64,000 bases of DNA, from NCBI GenBank assembly GCA_963814985.1, contig CAWFFV010000054.1, positions 1-64,000 on the forward strand, written 5' to 3'. This stretch comes from CAWFFV01 sp963814985 (lineage in GTDB: Bacteria; Chloroflexota; Ktedonobacteria; Ktedonobacterales; Ktedonobacteraceae). The notes under the pieces were generated by a model. That model saw only the letters and a list, made by a program, of their open reading frames with translations. It had not been told where the DNA came from and did no database searches. Of this stretch, positions 26,494 through 35,205 are shown piece by piece. The stretch's first letter is position 1. The number at the start of each line of letters is the position of its first letter. A program made the translations under genes and the position numbers.

Positions 26494-27864
26494 ATGGAGA
26501 TTACCGACGATCCAGGAGGGATCACCGCTGATTCTTCCAATACCACAAAATTGCGTCCACTTTCTCTCTTCGATCAAGTCAACCTGAACTTATTCTGGCT
26601 CGCTAATCAGTTCCATTGGCAAGCATTGCTCGCCGTCGTCATACCGAGTATGGTGGCAAAGTTTCTGGACCCCGCCAATAAGAGCATCAATCTGGCACTT
26701 GTGGTCACCTGGGGAACGCTGGTTGCATTTATTGTCAATCCGCTCGTTGGTTCCGCTTCTGACTATATGAAATTTCGTATGGGACGTCGTCGTCCTTTTA
26801 TGATTATTGGTACAGTTATCAATGTGATTGTCCTGATAGTCTTCGCGTTCTCACCTTCCTGGTTTCCGCCTGGCATCCTCCTCTTTATGTTTGCACTCCT
26901 CTTCCTCCTCTTGCAATTTAGTAACAATCTGGCAAATTCACCATGGAGCGCAATCATCGCAGACAATGTGCCACAGCATCAGCGCGGCCTTTCTTCTGGC
27001 TTTAATGGTCTCTTTAACCTGCTGGGGACTGTGCTTGGGTCCGTTGTCGCTGGCATTATCGTAAACAAGAACGACTCACTACCCATCTATCGCAACCAAA
27101 TTGTACAGATCTTCCTGCTTATCGCTATTGTACAGACCATTGTTGTAACCTACACAATATTGACCGTCAAAGAAACTCCACTCCCTCCCGAACGATATGT
27201 TCCCTTCAAGCTACGAGCTTTCTTTCAAAAGTTCTTCTTCAAACCCTCCACCTACCCTGATCTTTCCTGGGTGCTGCTGGCACGTTTCCTGGTGATGATG
27301 GGAATATGGAGCATCTACTACTTCCTCCAGTACTACTTTGATGATGTTCTGGGTGGACCTCATGTAAAAACCATCTTGTTCAATACACAATTTTCTGGCG
27401 AATTCTTCAATGGTGCACTTTTTCAACCGGCGGTTCTGCTGATGGCACTACCCACCTCGATCTTCGCTGGTTGGGCTTCAGATCACTGGGGACGCAAGGG
27501 GTTAGTGTACCTGTCAGGCGCAATGATGACGATGGTCTGTCTCATCTTCATTCTCTTCCAGAACCAATATGCAGCGATTGTTGCAGGAGCTTTCTTCGGC
27601 ATCGGCTATGGTGCTTATACCAGCGTTGACTGGGCACTAACCACTGACGTGCTACCACCAACGGATGAAGCTGGGAAGTTTATGGGGATCTGGTCAGCGG
27701 TTGGTATTCTGCCCCAGGTGGTGGGTATCACAATTGGTGGGGTGATACTGCAACTCTTAAAGAGTATCCCCAACCATCTAGGCTATACTTCACTCTTCGC
27801 ATTGACTGTCGTCTACCTGATTCTTGGTACACTTGTTATTCGACAAGTACGGGGCGTAAAATGA
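26494..27864 (+). CDS. Major facilitator superfamily transporter, sugar-cation (GPH/SUC)-like
   Basis: About 456 residues with twelve predicted membrane helices. MFS signature after helix 2: DYMKFRMGRRRPFM and after helix 8 SDHWGRKGL. Sequence style (WLANQFHWQALL, PSMVAKFL, EYVP-like loops, VDWALTTDVLP) matches the disaccharide/cation symporter branch close to MelB and SUC proteins. Start is the ATG at 26494 behind GAGAAGG; a GTG three codons earlier is possible. It is 63 bases ahead of the aminotransferase gene but separated by a small hairpin, so coupling is uncertain. Confidence 0.82.
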   Translation: MEITDDPGGITADSSNTTKLRPLSLFDQVNLNLFWLANQFHWQALLAVVIPSMVAKFLDPANKSINLALVVTWGTLVAFIVNPLVGSASDYMKFRMGRRRPFMIIGTVINVIVLIVFAFSPSWFPPGILLFMFALLFLLLQFSNNLANSPWSAIIADNVPQHQRGLSSGFNGLFNLLGTVLGSVVAGIIVNKNDSLPIYRNQIVQIFLLIAIVQTIVVTYTILTVKETPLPPERYVPFKLRAFFQKFFFKPSTYPDLSWVLLARFLVMMGIWSIYYFLQYYFDDVLGGPHVKTILFNTQFSGEFFNGALFQPAVLLMALPTSIFAGWASDHWGRKGLVYLSGAMMTMVCLIFILFQNQYAAIVAGAFFGIGYGAYTSVDWALTTDVLPPTDEAGKFMGIWSAVGILPQVVGITIGGVILQLLKSIPNHLGYTSLFALTVVYLILGTLVIRQVRGVK

Positions 27865-27927
27865 CACAGTGATGGGGACATCCTGCAATCGGTGTCCCCC
27901 CTACCATCTTTCTAGAAAGGATTTTTT

Positions 27928-29301
27928 ATGCTTCGGGAGCCTATTACGATTAATAATAAACTGGTAGAAGAGATTGTTGCACGAGAAGAGGCTCAGTTTA
28001 GAAAGCGAACACCTCGCTCACATGAGATTCACGAACGCGCCAAAGCATCCTTGCCCATGGGAGTCTCCAGTTCTTTCCAGGCCGTGCCACCCTATCCCCT
28101 GTTTATTAGTCGTGCGGAGGGGAGCCATATTTGGGACTACGATGGTAATGAGTATGCAGATTTCCATTTGGCTTTTGGTAGCCTGCTTGTTGGTCATGCA
28201 CACCCGATCCTGGTGGAGGCTCTGCGCGACCAACTTGGCAAGGGAACGTTGTATTCGTTACCCTGTCCTGAGACGGTATTTCTGGCGGAAGAGCTTGTAC
28301 GGCGTTTTGCTCCCATTGAGCAGGTACGTTTTTGTAACTCTGGCACTGAGGCGACGATGGATGCCTTGCGTCTCGCACGTGCACATACCAACCGTGATAA
28401 GATTGTCAAGATCGAAGGCTCTTATCATGGACATCACGATACGGTTTTGATGAGCACAAAGCCTTCAGTTGATGCGGCTGGGCCGCCAGATCGCCCAAAC
28501 TCCGTTCCTGCATCAAAGGGTATCCCTCTGCATGTAAAGAGCGATGTCATTATTGCCCCATATAATGATGCCGAAGCTTTGGATCGCATTTTGACCGAGC
28601 ATGAGGGCGAAGTTGCAGCAGTCATCACAGAAGCCGTGTTAATGAATGTTGGTATTATGCTTCCTGAGGAGAGCTATCTCCAGAACATACGTAACATCAC
28701 GCGACAACATGGTGTACTACTCATCTTTGACGAAGTGAAAACAGGGGTGACCGTTGCGCCCGGTGGTATTACCGAATTGTATCCAGTCGAGCCGGACCTG
28801 ATCTGTCTTGCCAAATCTATTGGCGGGGGGATGCCTATTGGTGCTTTTGGTGGACGTGAAGAGATCATGCGGCGCATTAATCACGAGGAAGTTTTGCACC
28901 TTGGCACCTTTAATGGCAATCCGATGTCGATGCGTGCCGGATGGGTGACACTCACGCAGATCTTTACGCCAGAAGCTCACACCCATGCTACCAGCCTTTC
29001 CAGTCAACTGGCGAGTGAATATCTTGGCATCATTGAAGAATTTGATCTACCTATGCACGTAGCCCAGATCGGTGCAAAGGGTTGTGCGATGTTCCGCCAT
29101 AAGCGTGCGCAGAACTATCGTGCATGGTGGGAGGTCGATATGGCAGTCTCGTATGCCTACTGGCTCTTCCTGGCAAATCGGGGAATTCTCTTCCCTCCGG
29201 GCTTTGATGATCAGTGGACAGTCTCTGTTCAGCATAAGCAAGATGATATCGAACATCATGTGCATGTTTTTCGCCAGTTTGCAGCAGAACTAAGCCGGTA
29301 A
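27928..29301 (+). CDS. Class III PLP aminotransferase, glutamate-1-semialdehyde aminomutase-like
   Basis: 457 residues. PLP-enzyme features: SGTEATMDALRLAR, EGSYHGHHD (about 165), LIFDEVKTG and the PLP lysine in CLAKSIGGGMPIGAF. These are the motifs of HemL and its paralogues. It is longer than HemL (about 430) with an extra N-terminal segment and carries the isomerase-like EVKTGVTVAPGG. Either tetrapyrrole synthesis or another amino-acid aminotransferase; no other haem gene is in the window, so I do not assign hemL. AAAGGA precedes the ATG. Confidence 0.8.
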   Translation: MLREPITINNKLVEEIVAREEAQFRKRTPRSHEIHERAKASLPMGVSSSFQAVPPYPLFISRAEGSHIWDYDGNEYADFHLAFGSLLVGHAHPILVEALRDQLGKGTLYSLPCPETVFLAEELVRRFAPIEQVRFCNSGTEATMDALRLARAHTNRDKIVKIEGSYHGHHDTVLMSTKPSVDAAGPPDRPNSVPASKGIPLHVKSDVIIAPYNDAEALDRILTEHEGEVAAVITEAVLMNVGIMLPEESYLQNIRNITRQHGVLLIFDEVKTGVTVAPGGITELYPVEPDLICLAKSIGGGMPIGAFGGREEIMRRINHEEVLHLGTFNGNPMSMRAGWVTLTQIFTPEAHTHATSLSSQLASEYLGIIEEFDLPMHVAQIGAKGCAMFRHKRAQNYRAWWEVDMAVSYAYWLFLANRGILFPPGFDDQWTVSVQHKQDDIEHHVHVFRQFAAELSR

Positions 29302-29337
29302 GTATCAATAAGCAACGATACAGAGCACAACTCCTTA

Positions 29338-30279
29338 CTAATGAAGGAAAGCCAGGAAAGAGAGTCCGCATACGACCAGCCCAATACCGAAAATTTGATT
29401 CACGGTAAGCCGTTCACGACACACGACAACACCAAATAATACAGCGACCAGGGAATAGTTGGAGGTAATAGCCGCAATTACACCAGGTTTGACAACTTGC
29501 GTGGCTATGCCAAAAGTTAATACGCCAGCATTATCTAAGAGACCCGCCAAAATAGCCAGCATGATCCATCTAGAGTTCGTTCGCGACAGGAACGTGCCAA
29601 TGCCTGTACGGGAACATCTGATACTCTGTCTCTTGTGATATCGTCTCCAGAGTAAAGCGATAAAGAGTATAAGCACACTAAAAGTGCGTGTCCAAAAGAC
29701 GGGTTCGAACCAGCCATAGAAAGGAGTAGAGGCTCCAATGATAAAAACCATGACTCCAAGACAGAGAATCGCTACATAAGCCCAATAAACGCCCTTGCTC
29801 ACAAATATTCCTCTCGACCCCCTCTTAAAGAGATTGAGAAGATCCTGATAGTGCGTAGCAGCTAGCATAACACCCAGGATTACCATGGCAACCGCTACTC
29901 CGTCATGGAGCGTAACTTGCTCCTGGAGTAGGAGCATTGAGAGGGCCAGAGTGACGAGCGCATTGGTGGAAGAGAGTGGGCTGGTAATCGCGATTGGTCC
30001 AATCTCTAATGCCCGATACAGAGCAAAATATCCAATCGAGGCAAACACGCTTGCCAATACACCGACAAAAACACTCTCTAGAGAAATTTTAAAAGGGATA
30101 GCCGGCCTGAGCCAACCAGAGAGCACAGCAAGAAAGATAAGGGCGAACCAACCAGCTAACTGAGCCACAAATGTAGTACTAAACGTTGTCAGGCGGCGGG
30201 CTGACAATGCTGCAACAGAGTCTGCTATTCCCCAGAAAACAGCAACACCACTTCCAAGCGCAATGCCCAAAAGCTGCAT
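29338..30279 (-). CDS. DMT/EamA-family exporter
   Basis: About 313 residues with ten predicted membrane helices in two EamA repeats (SGVAVFWGIADSVAAL in the first, ILAGLLDNAGVLTFGIA in the second). The Met at 30279 is chosen because the hydrophobic first helix follows directly; a Met 27 codons upstream gives a polar extension. Probably exports a small metabolite. It is convergent with the aminotransferase and divergent from nothing: its promoter must lie in 30280-30460. Confidence 0.75.
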   Translation of the reverse strand: MQLLGIALGSGVAVFWGIADSVAALSARRLTTFSTTFVAQLAGWFALIFLAVLSGWLRPAIPFKISLESVFVGVLASVFASIGYFALYRALEIGPIAITSPLSSTNALVTLALSMLLLQEQVTLHDGVAVAMVILGVMLAATHYQDLLNLFKRGSRGIFVSKGVYWAYVAILCLGVMVFIIGASTPFYGWFEPVFWTRTFSVLILFIALLWRRYHKRQSIRCSRTGIGTFLSRTNSRWIMLAILAGLLDNAGVLTFGIATQVVKPGVIAAITSNYSLVAVLFGVVVCRERLTVNQIFGIGLVVCGLSFLAFLH

Positions 30280-30462
30280 AAACCACCAACCCTTCTCTGA
30301 AAGGAAGCAGTGTGACATTCCTTTCAGCTTCCCCTGATCAAGCAAAAGATGATGAAGCATGTGATCATAAGATCACGTGGAGCAGCACATTAAATGTGGA
30401 GAGATAGCATTCCGACAGCAATGGTTTCTGCCAGAATACTATCTCTTTATCACAAATCGCCA

Positions 30463-30502
30463 TGTGTCCTCACATTGATGTGGACATCAATGTGAGGACA
30501 CA
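30463..30502 (-). terminator. 18-bp perfect hairpin after the aldolase gene
   Basis: tgtgtcctcacattgatg (30463-30480), 4-base loop, catcaatgtgaggacaca (30485-30502). It lies just past the minus-strand aldolase stop and is the likely end of that transcript, although no long T-run follows. Confidence 0.5.
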
Positions 30503-30517
30503 GAGATACTACTGGAT

Positions 30518-31441
30518 TTACTGGATTGAGCCTGCGTAGATATCCATGATTGTACCGAGAAATTTCACTGCATCTTCCTTCTTACGTTGGAACGAGTTAC
30601 GGCCAATGATGGAACCAAAACCGCCACCATCACGAATGGCACGAGCTTCCGCAAAAACCTGCTCGTCAGCAGCAGTAGCCCCACCGGAGAAAATGACGAT
30701 ACGCCGACCATTAAAGGCACTCTGCGTGACATGGTGAACACGATCAGCCAGCGTCGAGATAGGAATCTCATATTTCGCATAGACCTTCTTAGCTTCGGCC
30801 AGTTCCACCTGAGCACTGGGCAACTTCACCTTAATAATATCTGCCCCCAACTGAGCAGCGATCTGGGCAGCATAGGTCACTACATCGATGGCAGTTTCAC
30901 CCTCTTTACTCAAGCTACTACCACGTGGATATGACCAGACAACCGTCGGAAGACCTGCAGCTTTAGCTTCTGCGGTTAGCTCACGCAGTTCCTCATACAT
31001 TGCCACACGCTCGCTTGACCCAGGGTAAATAGTGAAACCAATAGCAACACATCCCAGCCGCAAGGCATCATCTACACCAGAGGTAATTGCTGAAATAGGG
31101 TCGCGTTCATCGTTGAGTATATCATGATTGTTGCACTTGAGAATTAGCGGAATCTCGCCAGCGTAGTCGGAAACGCCAGCTTCCAGGGAGCCTAGTGGTG
31201 CAGCATAGGCATTACAGCCAGCCTCAATAGCTAACTGGAAATGGTACCGTGGATCGTATCCCGCTGGATTGGGTGCAAAACTACGGGCAGGCCCATGCTC
31301 AAACCCCTGGTCTACAGGGAGGATCACCATTTTCCCTGTGCCAGCCAGACGGCCATGATTGAGCATACGAGCAAGATTGGTACGAACACCAGGATTTTCG
31401 CTGGTATACCAGCTTAAAATCTCTCGAACTCGGTCGTTCAT
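30518..31441 (-). CDS. Class I fructose-bisphosphate aldolase (DhnA type)
   Basis: About 307 residues from the Met at 31441 with AAGGA nine bases upstream. Catalyses reversible cleavage of fructose 1,6-bisphosphate to dihydroxyacetone phosphate and glyceraldehyde 3-phosphate via a Schiff-base lysine. Family markers: ILPVDQGFEHGP (catalytic region), LKCNNHD, the TIYPGSSERVAMYEEL loop, IKVKLPSA with the Schiff-base lysine, and FSGGATAADEQVF with a phosphate-binding loop GGGFGSIIGRNSFQR. Cytoplasmic glycolysis/gluconeogenesis. It is transcribed alone. Confidence 0.9.
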   Translation of the reverse strand: MNDRVREILSWYTSENPGVRTNLARMLNHGRLAGTGKMVILPVDQGFEHGPARSFAPNPAGYDPRYHFQLAIEAGCNAYAAPLGSLEAGVSDYAGEIPLILKCNNHDILNDERDPISAITSGVDDALRLGCVAIGFTIYPGSSERVAMYEELRELTAEAKAAGLPTVVWSYPRGSSLSKEGETAIDVVTYAAQIAAQLGADIIKVKLPSAQVELAEAKKVYAKYEIPISTLADRVHHVTQSAFNGRRIVIFSGGATAADEQVFAEARAIRDGGGFGSIIGRNSFQRKKEDAVKFLGTIMDIYAGSIQ

Positions 31442-31938
31442 CTTTTTATTCCTTTTCACTTTTTTCAAAATATACTATCCCCAAACCTCGTAGTTACCTC
31501 TATTGTCTTACAAAGCAAGCTGAAGGTAAAAACGAGCCGATAGTACAAAACCTCACTTTTCTACGTCGAAAGGGCCTCTCAACATACTATTCTACCGCAT
31601 AACGGCGAAATTGAACAAGTCGCCTGTACAGATTTTCAGAAATCTTCTAAGCAGGATTTCAAGGAGAACGAAACCCGGCTCCAGAAAGAGGTATCAAAAA
31701 TGCATAGTAATATAGTCCTCACAAGAAAGATCAGACGGTGACAACAGCTATAATGATATTAGTCACATGAGAAGAGGGAAATGGACGATTTCAGCTTGTA
31801 CACGAGTAATTTAAAACACATCCATTGTTACTGCGTATACATTGATACGTTCCTATACCAAAGCGGTTAGAGATAAGATTACATTCCCGATAGGAAAGTC
31901 GATATTAACAAGCATCCTCTAAAGGAGAGAGCAGATAA
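31442..31938. other. Intergenic region between aldolase and coiled-coil protein
   Basis: About 500 bases between two divergent genes. It must hold both promoters. A TATAAT lies at 31749-31754 on the plus strand without a good -35 box. AAAGGAGAG just before 31939 is the ribosome-binding site of the next gene. No RNA gene or ORF seen. Confidence 0.4.
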
Positions 31939-32430
31939 ATGGCCAGGAGTAGTTTCGATTCAATAGCACAGGAAGTGATCAAACAACAACATCTTATGCA
32001 GCAGATGCAAATAGAGAATCGCGAGTTACGTCGTCAGATTGCCGATTTAAAAGCAGGACGGGGTCTCTTCATCGAAATTGGTGGTCAGCAGTTCACACCG
32101 AGAGAAGAACAAGATACCATTCCTTCTACCAGGGTCACTGTACCAGAAGCACAAAATGTGGCGGTTCCATCTTCTGTAACAACAACGTCAAACGTAGAGA
32201 TTTCTGAGCCGCCACAGCCACAGAAAGAAGAAGGAACTCCTCACCAGGAGAAAGACGAGAAGCCGACCACACCAACTTTTCTGGAAGAGATTATGATTGA
32301 CGAATTCGCAATAGCATCGACTAGCCCAACAGCAATATGGTCAGCTCCCATCGAGAAGCAAAAGGCTACAGAAGAAGAACAAATGGCAGCTTTGCGACGC
32401 GAATTGATGGGAAGTTTCTTATTAGAGTAA
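31939..32430 (+). CDS. Coiled-coil protein of unknown function
   Basis: 163 residues. The first ~40 form an amphipathic coiled coil (EVIKQQHLMQQMQIENRELRRQI, shortened: QQMQIENRELRRQIADL), then a hydrophobic strand, a long Pro/Glu/Thr-rich low-complexity middle and a short acidic helical tail ending MGSFLLE. No enzyme motif. AAAGGAGAG precedes the ATG. It ends two bases before the large palindromic element at 32432 which probably terminates it. Probably an adaptor or a structural protein; not recognised. Confidence 0.6.
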   Translation: MARSSFDSIAQEVIKQQHLMQQMQIENRELRRQIADLKAGRGLFIEIGGQQFTPREEQDTIPSTRVTVPEAQNVAVPSSVTTTSNVEISEPPQPQKEEGTPHQEKDEKPTTPTFLEEIMIDEFAIASTSPTAIWSAPIEKQKATEEEQMAALRRELMGSFLLE

Positions 32431-32431
32431 C

Positions 32432-32689
32432 CATGGGTCATCCCGAATTTTCCGAACAAAAGTTCGCACTCTCTCAAGCGGCTTGAGAAGCGGGATTGTC
32501 AAGGGCTGGCTGCCCTTAACCGGGGTTTGGGGTGTCCCCAAAAAGCTTCTTTTTTTCTCTCGCCGCCTGCGGCGGCGCACAAAAGAGGTAAAAAGAGTTT
32601 TGGGGACACCCCAAACCCCGCCAGGAGGCTGCCGCCCCCTGGACCCCGCTTTTGCGAATTTTTGAAACAAAAATTCGGGATAACTCATG
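32432..32689. repeat. Large palindromic repeat, second family, copy H
   Basis: About 258 bp between convergent genes. Outer inverted repeat catgggtcatcccgaatttt (32432-) with aaaattcgggataactcatg (to 32689). Inner arms ccggggtttggggtgtcccc (from 32520) and ggggacaccccaaaccccg (near 32602-32620) flank a T-rich loop with a cgccgcctgcggcggcg hairpin. The arms are further decorated with a ctcaagcggcttgag hairpin and Gly/Pro-type GC modules. Inverted copy at 48830-49089. Confidence 0.85.
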
Positions 32690-32697
32690 CCTGACTA

Positions 32698-33978
32698 TTA
32701 GTGAATTTGGAACGGTACAGAGAGTGGCTGTGTGGCACCAGTGACGGCATTAGCCAGCAAGATGAACGTAAAGTCTGTTGCGCCCTGTGGCATCAGGAAA
32801 GTGCTGGTTGCCTGCACATTAGTTTGACCTGCATCCACCCCAAGAGGCACAGTGTAGCTCGACGGCACACTCGTCGTATCACCTGATTTCAGCCGCAGAT
32901 AATCGCCAGGATACCCACTAAAATTGCTAGAAGTGTTATTATCGATCTTCAGTGCTACGACAATATAGATCATACCATTTGGAGCCTGCTGTTCATCAGC
33001 GCTCCATTGCGATGTTGCACTGACAAGGGTCCAGTTCACCCCTCCATATTGGCCCTGTTCATTGAGGTTTGCTTGTTTCGGATTATATTTATCCAGATTG
33101 GCGCTGCCTGTTAAAGGCATATCCATCTGTGCCTCAGTGCTCTTACCCAGGCGCAGCGTGAGCTGATTTATTTTGGTACTGGTAGGTACAGGGAAATCGA
33201 TCCAGTTTTTTCGTGATACTGATGCGTCAGGGCCTACAATATCCTGCTCGCGGATAGGTGCAATGCTGGTTCCATCAGGCAACAACAACCGGAATACATC
33301 ATCATAATAATAAGAGGCTGACTTGGTAGATGCATTTTGTTCGTTGATTGTCAGACGCGCCACACCAGGCTGAGCAGGATCAGCATCATCAGGGAATTTA
33401 TCGCTCTGCTGCACATTGATCACAGTTATAACGACACCTGCATAGGTTATTTTCGTGTTGATAGGTGTAGTCGACACAGAACCAGAGGTAGAGGTCGCCG
33501 TGCTATCGCCAGTATTGGTACTACCAACACTGGTATTACCTCCAGTGGTCGTGGGCACAGTATTAACAGCATGAGAAAGAGCAGTATAGGCAAAGTAGCC
33601 AGCACCTCCACACAAGGCGAGAATCAGCAGGATGACAATCCCTACACCACAGCCAATTTGTCCAAGGACACGACCTGAAGAATTTTTTTGTGGCCTCGCA
33701 TAGACTGGGGTTGGTTGATACCCCGTTGGCGGAGGGGGTTGGAACGTTTGCGGCTGCTCTGAAAGCTGTGGATAGTGTGTATAAGCATTCTGTGGGGGAG
33801 GTGGGGGTATAGACGGTTCTAAACGGGGAATGGGAACTGCAAATCCCCCGCCAGGTGTAAGTTCGGTCGGCTTATTTGCTCCCGCCTCCACTACAGACCC
33901 ACAATTTGAGCAAAAACGTTGGCCAACGGTCATCGGAGTACCGCAGGTCGGACAAGCACGGGTAGGTGGCAGTGCCAT
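32698..33978 (-). CDS. Zinc-ribbon membrane protein with extracytoplasmic beta domains (paralogue 1)
   Basis: 426 residues. N-terminal zinc ribbon (CPTCGTPM...CSNCGS, four cysteines, residues ~9-28), a Pro/Gln-rich linker, one membrane helix (IGCGVGIVILLILALCGGAG, shortened: GIVILLILALCGG) near 135-155, and an external part. The external part has two related halves, each with a ITYAGVVITVINVQQSD / WTLVSATSQWSADEQQ-like beta pattern resembling DUF4352 immunoprotein-type domains. AAGGAGAG precedes the ATG. It shares the architecture and sequence with the next gene, so the two arose by duplication. Envelope function unknown. Confidence 0.72.
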   Translation of the reverse strand: MALPPTRACPTCGTPMTVGQRFCSNCGSVVEAGANKPTELTPGGGFAVPIPRLEPSIPPPPPQNAYTHYPQLSEQPQTFQPPPPTGYQPTPVYARPQKNSSGRVLGQIGCGVGIVILLILALCGGAGYFAYTALSHAVNTVPTTTGGNTSVGSTNTGDSTATSTSGSVSTTPINTKITYAGVVITVINVQQSDKFPDDADPAQPGVARLTINEQNASTKSASYYYDDVFRLLLPDGTSIAPIREQDIVGPDASVSRKNWIDFPVPTSTKINQLTLRLGKSTEAQMDMPLTGSANLDKYNPKQANLNEQGQYGGVNWTLVSATSQWSADEQQAPNGMIYIVVALKIDNNTSSNFSGYPGDYLRLKSGDTTSVPSSYTVPLGVDAGQTNVQATSTFLMPQGATDFTFILLANAVTGATQPLSVPFQIH

Positions 33979-34013
33979 AGTCTCTCCTTTTTAACAGGAT
34001 AATAATAAGGCCA

Positions 34014-35087
34014 TTAGAGTCGGAAGTCTGTGGTAGCTTGATCAAAACCATGCTGCGACATCAAAATGAACGTTAAAGTCGTAGCATTCTGCGGGACAAG
34101 AAAGGTCACTGTTCCCATCTTATCAGTCGCTCCAGCTTCAAATGAAACGGGGAGCGTCGTATCCTGTGGCATAGTCATCACATTACCGGCCTTTAAGCGT
34201 ACATAATCATAGGCAGAACCTGGGATAGCCGTTTGCGATAACGTATTAGTAACGCTGAGAGTGAGGATAACATAGTGCATTCCTTTGCTGGCCTGCTGAC
34301 CCTCAACACTCAGTTGTGAGGTTGCACTGGTCAAGACCCAATCCAATCCTTGATACTGCAATGTGCCTTTGAGGCTCGTTGTTACTGGCGCATACTTACC
34401 GAGATCAGCGTTCTTCATCAAGGGAATGTCCATCTGCTCTTCATTAGCAGCCCCTAACCGCAATATTAGCTGCTCCACCTTAGTCATGGTAGGAACAGTA
34501 AAATCTACTACCCCTGTTTGCGTTGTCCCTGGAGCCACACGACTGCTTGCCATCACATAAGTAGCCACTACTATATTGCCACCAGGAAGAACCAGGTGAG
34601 CAATATCATTATACCTCAAACTAACCGGAACCGTTGTTTTATTCTCTGCCTGAAGATGTACGCGCACCATACCAGTTGTACTTGTATTCGGATCATCATT
34701 CAAACGCTCCGACTGCTGGACGTTAAGGACAGTTATTGTCAGACCTGCATAGGTCACAGTCGAATTAAGTGATGTTGTCGTTATTGTCGGTTGAATAATC
34801 CCGCCTAAATTGAGAACAATCAGGCCAGCAAGCACAAGCAAGACCAGAAGGATGAGTACAAGACATGGCACAAGCAAGCCACGCTTCTTAGAAGTCCATA
34901 TAGATGGCAGAGAAATGGGAGGTGTACCAGAATATTGTGAGGTTGAGGGCGATTGTATTGACGGTGGTTGTTGATCCACCTCAGACTCCCTGGGAGCCAC
35001 TTGTAAGCCACATTTAGCACAAAAGTGCTGGTTAAGAACTGTTGTAGCACCGCAATTTGGACAAAAACGAGGTTGAATCTGTGCCAT
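34014..35087 (-). CDS. Zinc-ribbon membrane protein with extracytoplasmic beta domains (paralogue 2)
   Basis: About 357 residues; start at the Met 12 codons inside the longest frame because GGAGAG lies seven bases before it. Same plan as the neighbouring paralogue: zinc ribbon CPNCGA...CAKCGL, linker, a membrane helix (LVPCLVLILLVLLVLAGLI) near 85-105, then two DUF4352-like halves (VTYAGLTITVLNVQQSE and WVLTSATSQLSVEGQQ). The paralogues are 35 bases apart, the same strand, so probably co-transcribed. Confidence 0.72.
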   Translation of the reverse strand: MAQIQPRFCPNCGATTVLNQHFCAKCGLQVAPRESEVDQQPPSIQSPSTSQYSGTPPISLPSIWTSKKRGLLVPCLVLILLVLLVLAGLIVLNLGGIIQPTITTTSLNSTVTYAGLTITVLNVQQSERLNDDPNTSTTGMVRVHLQAENKTTVPVSLRYNDIAHLVLPGGNIVVATYVMASSRVAPGTTQTGVVDFTVPTMTKVEQLILRLGAANEEQMDIPLMKNADLGKYAPVTTSLKGTLQYQGLDWVLTSATSQLSVEGQQASKGMHYVILTLSVTNTLSQTAIPGSAYDYVRLKAGNVMTMPQDTTLPVSFEAGATDKMGTVTFLVPQNATTLTFILMSQHGFDQATTDFRL

Positions 35088-35205
35088 AGCCACTCTCCTG
35101 ATATTGCAACTATCGAACACCACACACTTTCACAGTATATCTTTAACTGTACCACAAGGAGACAGAATGGCTGTGATCTGATTCACTAGTACAGGGTCTA
35201 TTTGC

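Noticed and set aside
29700..29720. Minus/plus T-arm-like sequence gggttcgaacc as a tRNA
   Set aside because: It lies within the DMT exporter frame and the surrounding bases do not fold into a cloverleaf.
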